From NCBI GenBank assembly GCA_017507045.1, contig JAFWBP010000004.1, forward strand, positions 1-55,291: 55,291 bases of DNA. Direction: 5' to 3'. Shown here piece after piece: positions 22,627 through 30,144 of this stretch. The stretch's first letter is position 1. Every line of letters starts with the position of its first letter. A program made the translations under genes and the position numbers. The notes under the pieces were generated by a model. The model saw only the letters and a list, made by a program, of their open reading frames with translations, did no database searches and was not told where the DNA came from. This DNA is from Clostridia bacterium. GTDB taxonomy: Bacteria; Bacillota; Clostridia; Christensenellales; Borkfalkiaceae.

Positions 22627-25194
22627 TTACTCCGTGGGGTTCATCATATCGCAAAGTTTCACCAAAGAACCCGAAACGGGGAACGCCGCAAGGATCACAC
22701 AGATAACGAAGAGGATCTGAGGGAAAGTGAGCACAACGGTATCCCAGCCGTCAAAAACGATATTCCCAAGAGCGGGAACCGAAAGCACGAGAAGGCTGAG
22801 CACGAGGCTCACGGCGTACACGGCAGCGCGCATCAGATTGAAGGGCTGCAGTATGCGGAAGAGCATTACAAGGCCGCCAAAGGTGAGCCCCATAAGCAGC
22901 ATAGGGCCGAGTGCTTCCGCAAAGCCGTATGATTCGGGCAGTAGCTGAGAAGCAAGGTATGCAGACATAATACAGCCAATGAGCGTAAGCGCGCCCGGAA
23001 TGGATCGCGATAGCACGTACGGAATAAACTTACCTTTCACGCGCGCCGTATTCGGCTGGAAGAGTGCCACTACGGCAGAGGGGAGCGCCGCTACGAGCAC
23101 TTCAAAGAGAAGCATATTGTTCGTTTTGAAAAAGTACGGCGTTGGAGTGCCGCTCATGGTGATGGAGAAACAGATCACGGCGAGCAGTGTGGTGAGAAGC
23201 GTCTTCATAATGTAGAGCGCAGAAGAAGCCTTAATGTTGTTGATCACGCGTCTTCCTTCGAACACTACGGAGGGCAGATTCATGAAGTTATTATCCATGA
23301 GCACAAGGTGTGAGATATTGCGAGCCGCTTCCGCGCCCGAAGCAACAGAGATCGCACAATCTGCTTCCTTGAGTGCAAGAATATCGTTTACGCCGTCTCC
23401 CGTCATACCCACGGTGTTGCCCTGCTTTTTGAGCGTTTTTACGAGGATGGCTTTTTGTTCGGGAGTAACGCGCCCGAAAACGGTGTATTTGTTTGCAAGG
23501 TTCTCTACTTCGAGATCGGTAAGACCATCGAGCGAGATGTATTTTTTGGCGTTTCGCACTCCTACGCGGCGCGCTACCTCAGATACGGTTACGGGATTAT
23601 CACCCGAAATGATCTTGATTTCCACGTCGTTTTCGCGGAACCACTTAATCGTTTCCACCGCGTCGGCGCGCACGTTATCTGCAAGCGTGATGATCGCGGC
23701 AGGCTTTAACACGGCGGGGAGCCTATCTTTTACAATCGGATTGGGTGAATAGGCGAGCATAAGCACGCGTAGCCCCGATTGCGCGTACTGCCGAACGATG
23801 CGCTCGATCTTAGCAGGAAGCGGGCGCAGGACGAATTCGGGGGCACCCATGACGAAGGTTCCCGCTTCGCCGAAGGTTACGGCAGAGAGTTTGCGCTTGG
23901 AGGAGAAGGGGAGGATCTGCGTTGCCGCGAGCGTATCGGAATGGCCGAAGCGCTCCCGAAGTGCGATGGACGTTTGATTGTTATCATCGAGGGCGAGCAG
24001 CATGCTACCCATAATCTCATCGAGGCTGGCGTCTGCGTAATTTCCGAGGAGCATACAGTCGTTTACCTGCATGCGTCCGTCGGTAATCGTACCCGTTTTA
24101 TCGAGGCACAGCACGTTTACGCGCGCGAGTGATTCAAGGGAATACATATCCTGCACGAGAGTGCGTTTTCTGGCAAGGCGCCCCATGCCCATTGCCATTG
24201 CGAGCGAGGTGAGAAGAAGAAGCCCCGAGGGGATCATGCCGATAACGACGGCGCCCGTGAGCATAATGGATTCGGAAATATCGCCGCCCAAAGCGTGCCA
24301 GTTTACCCAGAACATGGCTGCCGCAACGAGGGGGATGAGAACGCCGATCGCGCGGATAAAGAGGCGAATGGAGTTCATGATCTCCGATTTCGGTTTCTTA
24401 TATTTCTTTGCTTTGGAGGTGAGAGAGTTGAGGTAGGTTGCATGCCCCACCTTTTCTGCGCGCACGCGGCAGGAGCCGCTTGAGATAAAGGAGCCCGCGT
24501 AGAGGATATCACCCGGCTGTTTTTTCACGGGAAGCGATTCTCCGGTAAGGAGGGATTCATTCACTTCCACGTTGCCGTCAGCAAGAATACAGTCGGCAGG
24601 AACTTGGTTACCTGTTTCAAGCAGAACCACATCGTCGAGCACCAACTCGCGCAAAGGAATTTCTTGCCGCACGCCGCCGCGAATTACCTTCACGGTTGAA
24701 GAGATCAGCACGGCAAGCTTATCGATCTGCCTCTTTGCAAGGATCTCCTGCAGAATGCCGATTCCAAGGTTTGCCGCAAAGATTGCAACGAAAAGGAACT
24801 GCGAGATGGGCGCGCCGGCATAGAGCAACGCAAGGGCTACAACGAGGCAAAGGAAGTTAAAAAACGTGCAGATATTGCCTACGAAGATGCTCTTATAAGA
24901 CTTCGAGTACCGTTTGTTGACGTCGTTGAAAAGAAGCTGCTCCACGCGGAGGAAAACCTCGTTTGCGGAAAGCCCTTGATCAAGAGCAGGCGTAAAGCGC
25001 TCCACCTCTTCAGAGGAGGGAATGTGTTTTGCTCGCAGAAAGCGCTTTTGCAGTTTTTTATCCCGAAGGAGAGAGGGTTTTGCCGTTCCTCCGGCGAGAA
25101 CGCGGGAAGAGAAGGGCACCTTTTCACCGGCGGAAAGCTCATCGAGCACTTCATGCTCATCGAGCGCTTCGTTTTGTATCGGTTGGGTATCCAA
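22627..25194 (-). CDS. Cation-transporting P-type ATPase (HAD-IC family)
   Basis: An 855-residue P-type ATPase. The actuator loop is LTGES (216-220), the phosphorylated aspartate is in DKTGT (365-369) and the hinge is TGDGVND (598-604). About ten membrane helices are arranged 2+2+6. No N-terminal CxxC metal-binding domain and no CPC motif are present, so it is not a heavy-metal pump. The helix-4 ion-site motif reads MIPSGLLLL (320-328), where calcium pumps have PEGL. The general look is that of CtpE-like Ca2+ or other alkali/alkaline-earth pumps; the ion is not certain. The start is TTG at 25194 with GGAGGT 6 nt upstream. A small hairpin lies in its leader. Confidence 0.9.
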   Translation of the reverse strand: MDTQPIQNEALDEHEVLDELSAGEKVPFSSRVLAGGTAKPSLLRDKKLQKRFLRAKHIPSSEEVERFTPALDQGLSANEVFLRVEQLLFNDVNKRYSKSYKSIFVGNICTFFNFLCLVVALALLYAGAPISQFLFVAIFAANLGIGILQEILAKRQIDKLAVLISSTVKVIRGGVRQEIPLRELVLDDVVLLETGNQVPADCILADGNVEVNESLLTGESLPVKKQPGDILYAGSFISSGSCRVRAEKVGHATYLNSLTSKAKKYKKPKSEIMNSIRLFIRAIGVLIPLVAAAMFWVNWHALGGDISESIMLTGAVVIGMIPSGLLLLTSLAMAMGMGRLARKRTLVQDMYSLESLARVNVLCLDKTGTITDGRMQVNDCMLLGNYADASLDEIMGSMLLALDDNNQTSIALRERFGHSDTLAATQILPFSSKRKLSAVTFGEAGTFVMGAPEFVLRPLPAKIERIVRQYAQSGLRVLMLAYSPNPIVKDRLPAVLKPAAIITLADNVRADAVETIKWFRENDVEIKIISGDNPVTVSEVARRVGVRNAKKYISLDGLTDLEVENLANKYTVFGRVTPEQKAILVKTLKKQGNTVGMTGDGVNDILALKEADCAISVASGAEAARNISHLVLMDNNFMNLPSVVFEGRRVINNIKASSALYIMKTLLTTLLAVICFSITMSGTPTPYFFKTNNMLLFEVLVAALPSAVVALFQPNTARVKGKFIPYVLSRSIPGALTLIGCIMSAYLASQLLPESYGFAEALGPMLLMGLTFGGLVMLFRILQPFNLMRAAVYAVSLVLSLLVLSVPALGNIVFDGWDTVVLTFPQILFVICVILAAFPVSGSLVKLCDMMNPTE

Positions 25195-25207
25195 AAAATT
25201 ACCTCCG

Positions 25208-25225
25208 AGGGCATGGGTATGCCCT
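25208..25225 (-). promoter_or_regulatory. Leader hairpin before the P-type ATPase start
   Basis: A 7-bp perfect inverted repeat (AGGGCAT and ATGCCCT around a four-base loop), just upstream of the GGAGGT ribosome binding site on the minus strand. The 15-base core GGGCATGGGTATGCC recurs at 42384-42398 before tex. It could be an operator or an mRNA hairpin. Confidence 0.4.
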
Positions 25226-25235
25226 ACTTAAGCAT

Positions 25236-25265
25236 ATTATAACACAAATACGCAAGAAAAGTCAA
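25236..25265 (-). promoter_or_regulatory. Promoter of the P-type ATPase
   Basis: On the minus strand: TTGACT (25265-25260), an 18-bp spacer and TATAAT (25241-25236), about 41 bp before the TTG start codon. Confidence 0.82.
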
Positions 25266-25356
25266 AACTTTTTTCGCGGAACTTCTTTCTCTAAGTGCTT
25301 TCGGAGGAGGGAGGCACGCTTTCATTCCCCAATTTACATTTCTGCCCCTCAAATTC

Positions 25357-25385
25357 TTGCGCTTTTGTTAAAAAAGGAGTATAAT
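25357..25385 (+). promoter_or_regulatory. Promoter of serS
   Basis: TTGCGC (25357-25362), a 17-bp spacer and TATAAT (25380-25385), 26 bp before the serS ATG. The short leader leaves no room for a T-box, unlike pheST. Confidence 0.75.
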
Positions 25386-25411
25386 AAGGAAAAAGCTTTC
25401 GAGGTAGTAAG

Positions 25412-26698
25412 ATGATCGATATCGCTTTCCTTCGCGCGAATCCCGAAGCGGTGCGCGAGAACATGAAGAAAAAGTATCAAGAGCACAAGCTTCCCTTGGT
25501 TGACGAGGCGATCGTGCTCGATGAAAAGCGCCGCGCTCTTCAAACGGAGGGCGATGCTCTGCGTGCATCCCGCAACACGCTCTCCAGGCAGATCGGCGCG
25601 CTCATGAAGGAGAAGAAGCTGGAGGAAGCGAATGCAATCAAGGCGCAGGTTGCCGCTAACGCGGTACGCCTTGAACAGATCGAAGCAGAGGCATCCGAGG
25701 TAGCAGAGAATCTTAAGCGCACGATGATGCGCATTCCCAACATGATCTCTGCGGATACGCCTATCGGCAAGGATGATTCCGAGAACGTGGAGCGTATGCG
25801 TTGGTTGGAAGCGAAAGTGCCCGAATTCGAGGTTCCTTATCACCTCGAAATCCTCGAAAAACTCGCAGGAATTGATATTGATAGTGCACGCAGAACGAGC
25901 GGACAGGGCTTCTACTACCTAACAGGTGATATTGCCCGCCTTCATTCTGCCGTGCTTGCATATGCCCGTGATTTCATGGTGGGCAAGGGATTCACGTACT
26001 GCATTCCGCCCTTTATGATCCGCGCAGAAGTCGTTTCGGGGGTGATGAGCTTCGAAGAGATGGAGGGCATGATGTATAAGATCGAGGGAGAGGATCTCTA
26101 CCTCATAGGCACCTCAGAGCACTCCATGATCGGGCGTTTTATGAACACTACCATTGATCCGCAAACGCTCCCCCTCACGCTCACGAGCTATTCTCCCTGC
26201 TTCCGCAAAGAAAAGGGCGCTCACGGAATCGAAGAGCGCGGCATCTACCGTATCCACCAATTTGAAAAGCAGGAGATGATCGTCATCTGCAAGCCCGAGG
26301 AGAGCGAGGATTGGTATGAGAAGATGTGGAACTACACCGTGGAGCTCTTCGTATCCATGGAGATCCCGGTAAGAACGCTCGAGTGCTGCTCCGGTGATCT
26401 TGCCGATCTCAAGTATCGGAGTGTAGATGTTGAGGCATGGTCTCCCCGTCAGAAGAAATACTTCGAGGTGGGCTCTTGCTCCAACCTTACCGATGCGCAG
26501 GCGAGAAGGCTGGGGATCCGCTATAAGGCAGAGGGCGGAAACAAGTTCGCGCATACGCTTAACAATACGGTAGTCGCTCCTCCGCGCATGCTCATTGCAT
26601 TCCTTGAAAATCACCTTCGCGCCGACGGGAGCGTGTATATTCCCGAAGTCTTGCGTCCCTATCTGGGCGGGCAGAAGGAGATCGTGCCCAAGAAGTGA
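25412..26698 (+). CDS. serS: Seryl-tRNA synthetase
   Basis: A 428-residue class II synthetase. An N-terminal antiparallel coiled coil (about 28-100) binds the long variable arm of tRNA-Ser. The catalytic domain has motif 2 in SPCFRKEKGAHGIEERGIYR (about 259-278) and motif 3 in NNTVVAPPRMLIAFLENHL. The ATG at 25412 follows GAGGTAG. Its stop codon overlaps the GTG start of the exonuclease gene (GTGA), so translation of the two is coupled. Confidence 0.98.
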   Translation: MIDIAFLRANPEAVRENMKKKYQEHKLPLVDEAIVLDEKRRALQTEGDALRASRNTLSRQIGALMKEKKLEEANAIKAQVAANAVRLEQIEAEASEVAENLKRTMMRIPNMISADTPIGKDDSENVERMRWLEAKVPEFEVPYHLEILEKLAGIDIDSARRTSGQGFYYLTGDIARLHSAVLAYARDFMVGKGFTYCIPPFMIRAEVVSGVMSFEEMEGMMYKIEGEDLYLIGTSEHSMIGRFMNTTIDPQTLPLTLTSYSPCFRKEKGAHGIEERGIYRIHQFEKQEMIVICKPEESEDWYEKMWNYTVELFVSMEIPVRTLECCSGDLADLKYRSVDVEAWSPRQKKYFEVGSCSNLTDAQARRLGIRYKAEGGNKFAHTLNNTVVAPPRMLIAFLENHLRADGSVYIPEVLRPYLGGQKEIVPKK

Positions 26699-27651
26699 AA
26701 TACGTATTTTTCGATATAGAATGTGCGTGCGTCTATAAAAACGCCGCCAAGATTTGCGCCTTTGGGTACGTTGTCACCGATGAGCATTTTAACGTGCTCG
26801 CGCGGGAGGATATTCTCATGAACCCGAAGGGGAAATTCCACTTGACGGGGCGCAAAGGCAGCGAGGGGCTGGTGCTTCCCTATGAATACGAGGATTTTAA
26901 AAAGTATCCGCCCTTTCCGGTCGAACATAAAAAGATCAGGCAGCTTTTGGAAGATAAGGAAGCCATCGTTCTCGGGCATGCTACCGTCAACGACGTGAAT
27001 TATCTCAACCTCGAAACGAAGCGTTATAAGTTGCCTTCGCTGAAATTCGAATTCCATGATACGCAGTTCTTCTGGATGAACGTTACGGGGGAATATACAC
27101 GTCAGGTGGGGCTTGGAATTATGGCAGAGGCGCTCGGGGTAGAGTTTACGCCGCACAGAGCGGTGGACGATGCCTACGCCACCATGCGCGTGTGTGAAGC
27201 ACTCTGCAAGCGAGAGGGTGTGAACGTAGCGGGGCTCATCGAGCGGTACGGTATTCGCGGCGGAATGCTGGAAAATTACCACATTCGCACGGCGGGCAGT
27301 GTAGGGCTCAAGCAGTTTCTTGCCGATCGCGAGCGTGAGCGCGAGGAATACCACCGTGCCCACGAGGAATTTTACCGCTATGTGAACAAGTACATGCACC
27401 GCCGCAAAAAGGGTGGGAAATTGGAGGGCAAGATCTTCTGCTTTGCCAAGGATGTGGAAATTGATGTTCCCATGTCCGTGAAGCTGGTGGCAAGCATCTT
27501 CAATTCGGGCGGCAAATACACCTCGCACCCCGCCGCCTGCAACGTGTATATCGCACGTGACGAAGGCGGCACGCGCTTTGAGAGCGCCATCAAAAGCGGC
27601 GCCGCATTCGTGCCGCTGGAGAGCTTAAAAGAGGCGCTGAAACAGGCGTAA
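26695..27651 (+). CDS. DnaQ-like 3'-5' exonuclease with C-terminal BRCT-like domain
   Basis: A 318-residue protein. The N-terminal half is a DEDD exonuclease: motif I FFDIECA (Asp7, Glu9), motif II LGHATVNDVNYL (about 93-104) and motif III HRAVDDAYAT (about 154-163, HxxxD type). A charged helix (about 205-245) leads to a C-terminal segment, KLEGKIFCFAKDVE to NVYIARDEGGTRFESAIKSG, that resembles a BRCT domain. Such combinations occur in DNA polymerase III epsilon-like proteins. It likely trims or edits DNA or RNA ends; the substrate is unknown. The start is the GTG at 26695 inside the serS stop. The next gene follows after 5 bp. Confidence 0.8.
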   Translation: MKYVFFDIECACVYKNAAKICAFGYVVTDEHFNVLAREDILMNPKGKFHLTGRKGSEGLVLPYEYEDFKKYPPFPVEHKKIRQLLEDKEAIVLGHATVNDVNYLNLETKRYKLPSLKFEFHDTQFFWMNVTGEYTRQVGLGIMAEALGVEFTPHRAVDDAYATMRVCEALCKREGVNVAGLIERYGIRGGMLENYHIRTAGSVGLKQFLADREREREEYHRAHEEFYRYVNKYMHRRKKGGKLEGKIFCFAKDVEIDVPMSVKLVASIFNSGGKYTSHPAACNVYIARDEGGTRFESAIKSGAAFVPLESLKEALKQA

Positions 27652-27656
27652 CCGCT

Positions 27657-28958
27657 ATGCAAAACCTACCCGAACAATTTATCGATCGCATGAAAAAAAG
27701 GCTGGGAGAGGGGTTCCCCGCCTTTTTGCGCGCTTATGAAAATCCTCCCTATAAAGGGCTTCGCGTGAACACGCAGAAGATCTCGAAAGAGGAATTTTGG
27801 GCAATCTCCCCAATTATGCTCGAACAGGTTCCGTGGGCTGAGAACGGTTTCTATATTACGGCAGAAAAAGCAGGCGCGCATCCATATCACTTTGCAGGGC
27901 TTTACTATTTGCAGGAGCCTTCGGCAATGTGCGCGGCCCCCATGCTCGAAATAAGCGCGGCAAAACACGTTTTGGATCTCTGCGCGGCGCCCGGTGGCAA
28001 GACTACGCAGATCGCCGCACGAATGGATCGCGGCGCAATTCTCGTTGCGAATGAAATTGATGGGAGCAGAGCGAAGATATTATCGCAAAATATAGAACGT
28101 CTTGGCATTGCCAATTGCGCCGTAACGAACGCAACGCCGAAGCAGCTTGTTGAGAATTTCCCGGAGTACTTCGATGCTATTCTTGTGGATGCACCCTGCT
28201 CAGGCGAGGGGATGTTCAAAAAGGAACCGAATGCACTTACGCATTGGAGTCCGCAGAACGTAGCCCTGTGCGCCGCACGCCAGAAAGAAATTTTGGATGA
28301 TGCGGCAAGCATGCTTACAAGCGGCGGTGAAATCGTGTATTCCACATGCACCTTTGCCGAAGAAGAGGATGAATGGCAGATTGCGGATTTTTTGAAGCGA
28401 CACCCTGAATTTGCGCTCCTCGAAATAAAAAAGATCCTTCCCCATGAAGAAAGAGGAGAGGGGCACTTTGCAGCGAGATTGAAAAAGATTTCTCATTCAT
28501 CCTTGCAGAGGGAAGCCCCTAAAATAAGAGCGTATCCTCTGCGGGTGAATGCGCAGGCAGAGAAGGCGTACCGCGCCTTTGCGGAGGACTTCTTTGTAAG
28601 CGCTCCGCAGGGAGCCATAACAACGCTTAGCGACGGTAGAATGTACCTCGTGCCTACAGGCATGCCCGCATTCGACGTTCGCGTTATGCGCCTCGGCGTG
28701 GAGCTCGGAGAGTGGGATGGAAAGCTCATAAGGCCAGCCCATGCCCTTGCTATGGCATTTGGAACGCACGCACGGCGAAAAGTAAAACTTTCCCTTGAAG
28801 AAGTAAAAAAATACCTCCGCGGTGAAACGGTGGAAGCGGAGGTTGAAAACGGCTGGTGTGTAGTTTTTGTGGAAGAATTCCCTCTTGGGCTGGGGAAAGC
28901 CGTGAACGGCACCGTGAAGAATCATCTGCCGAAGGGATTACGGTTGGTTCGCGCGTGA
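27657..28958 (+). CDS. rsmF: RsmF/NSUN-family rRNA cytosine-C5 methyltransferase
   Basis: A 433-residue methyltransferase of the NOL1/NOP2/Sun family. LDLCAAPGGKTTQIA (about 107-121) binds SAM. Two cysteines typical of RNA m5C enzymes are present: Cys181 in DAPCSGEGMF and Cys231 in STCTFAEEE. The C-terminal third is an RsmF-type RNA-binding region (PUA-like, RMYLVPTGMP onward). The family modifies 16S or 23S rRNA; the exact position cannot be read here. It closes the serS-exonuclease-rsmF operon. A good terminator follows about 80 bp downstream. Confidence 0.92.
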   Translation: MQNLPEQFIDRMKKRLGEGFPAFLRAYENPPYKGLRVNTQKISKEEFWAISPIMLEQVPWAENGFYITAEKAGAHPYHFAGLYYLQEPSAMCAAPMLEISAAKHVLDLCAAPGGKTTQIAARMDRGAILVANEIDGSRAKILSQNIERLGIANCAVTNATPKQLVENFPEYFDAILVDAPCSGEGMFKKEPNALTHWSPQNVALCAARQKEILDDAASMLTSGGEIVYSTCTFAEEEDEWQIADFLKRHPEFALLEIKKILPHEERGEGHFAARLKKISHSSLQREAPKIRAYPLRVNAQAEKAYRAFAEDFFVSAPQGAITTLSDGRMYLVPTGMPAFDVRVMRLGVELGEWDGKLIRPAHALAMAFGTHARRKVKLSLEEVKKYLRGETVEAEVENGWCVVFVEEFPLGLGKAVNGTVKNHLPKGLRLVRA

Positions 28959-29035
28959 GTGCGCATGCAAAAATTATAAATGAAAAACAGCGGCTTGAAA
29001 ACGGTTTTCTATTAGGGATTTTTAAACAATATAAT

Positions 29036-29068
29036 AGGATAGCAAAACTTTTGCTATCCTTTATTTTT
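29036..29068 (+). terminator. Terminator of the serS-rsmF operon
   Basis: An almost perfect palindrome (29036-29047 with 29049-29060) that folds into at least a 10-bp stem, followed by TTATTTTT. Confidence 0.9.
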
Positions 29069-29159
29069 AGCTCCGCAAAATACTCGGCTTTGTTTGCAAA
29101 GTATAGTGTGCTATACTTTTATGTCGAAAATTTTAACAACAAGTTAAATGCTTTGCGGC

Positions 29160-29537
29160 TTAAGAAGCAAAAGCAAAAATAACTAATAAAAGATAAAAAA
29201 TAGGAATAACCGAAGATCCACAGAAAAAAACCCAAAGAATATAATCAAGGTGAAATGCTCCTAATGGATTCAATAATATTATTAACGTAATTAAACAACC
29301 ATAAAATACCGATATTAAAATAGTGGGGAATATAATACGTTGCTTTTTGGTAAATTCTTCTTTGTTACCAAGTTGAAAATACATAAGATAAATCATATGT
29401 AGGAAGCAAACAATTCCGCATAAAATATTAAGACACGTTTTATTAAATAAAAAATAAAGACAAAACGAAATAGTTGTTAACAAAACGCCTAAAACTATTG
29501 CTATAATTTGTTTTTTTGTAAATCCTTTTTCTTCCAT
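29160..29537 (-). CDS. Four-helix membrane protein, function unknown
   Basis: A 125-residue protein with four predicted membrane helices (about 12-30, 36-53, 69-88 and 101-122) and lysine-rich loops (FTKKQ occurs twice, near residues 6 and 62, each just before a helix pair). This suggests an internal duplication of a two-helix unit. I do not recognise the family. The gene is A+T-rich, unlike its surroundings. No Shine-Dalgarno sequence stands before the ATG at 29537; the upstream bases are an A/T run. A possible promoter lies at 29614-29643 on the same strand. Confidence 0.6.
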   Translation of the reverse strand: MEEKGFTKKQIIAIVLGVLLTTISFCLYFLFNKTCLNILCGIVCFLHMIYLMYFQLGNKEEFTKKQRIIFPTILISVFYGCLITLIILLNPLGAFHLDYILWVFFCGSSVIPIFYLLLVIFAFAS

Positions 29538-29613
29538 TATTATATATTTGAAATTATAAAATTTTATTATTCAAAATCCCTTATAGCGACGCCATAATAA
29601 CTTATCTTCTTTA

Positions 29614-29643
29614 ATTATACTCCCCTCTCCCGAAAGGAGTCAG
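29614..29643 (-). promoter_or_regulatory. Possible promoter of the 29160-29537 gene
   Basis: On the minus strand: CTGACT, an 18-bp spacer that holds a small hairpin (ctcctttcgggag), and TATAAT (29619-29614). The -35 box is one base from TTGACT. Confidence 0.5.
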
Positions 29644-29682
29644 GATTTTTTCACGATAAATTTTGAATTTATAAAACTTATA

Positions 29683-29896
29683 TTACTCTTTTTTTTCTTC
29701 GTTTTTTTCGTTTTTTTGTTTCTTGAAAAAGCTTGACAGCTGCTCGTCATAGCACCCGATAATGCAATAAATCAATCCAAGTGGTACACCTATAATAAGC
29801 AAAAAGCCCCCCAAAGCATCTTCGAATATAAATGCTCCCATGAAAGCAATCATCAAGAAAGCAAAGCCAAGCAACATTTTTTTTCAGTCCCTTCAT
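29683..29896 (-). pseudogene. Small two-helix membrane protein, frameshifted at an A8 tract
   Basis: A well-placed start (ATG at 29896, with GAGGAG 7-8 nt upstream) reads MKGLKK and then runs through eight A residues (minus strand, 29884-29877) into a frame without meaning. With seven A residues it would read MKGLKKMLLGFAFLMIAF and continue in the open frame that ends at 29683. That frame has two hydrophobic helices and a Lys/Glu-rich tail (FFKKQKNEKNEEKKE), giving a 70-residue protein. Either one A was gained (mutation or sequencing error) or slippage at the tract restores the frame. A start at the internal ATG (29877) has no ribosome binding site. The function is unknown. Confidence 0.65.
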
Positions 29897-30055
29897 ATTG
29901 TAAGATCTCCTCTCGTATTGTTCAAGCAAACAAAAGGAAGCCCTCTTTGGAAAGCTTCCGAAGCCTGTATACAAGCTCCCCTTTGTTCAGTTGTACCTAA
30001 TTGTAAACCTTTCTATATGAATTTGCAAGCGTTTTTCAATCTTTTCATCCGTAAA

Positions 30056-30087
30056 AGAAAGCTCGACTTTAATAAGTCGAGCTTTCT
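30056..30087 (-). terminator. Terminator of the giant lipoprotein gene
   Basis: A 14-bp perfect stem (30056-30069 with 30074-30087) with a four-base loop. On the minus strand it ends in TTTCTTTTAC. It lies about 60 bp after the lipoprotein stop. Confidence 0.9.
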
Positions 30088-30144
30088 AAGTTATTTAATC
30101 TAAATCCCTAAGGGAAGAGCGCTAAGCCGCCGTTTTTGTTGTTC

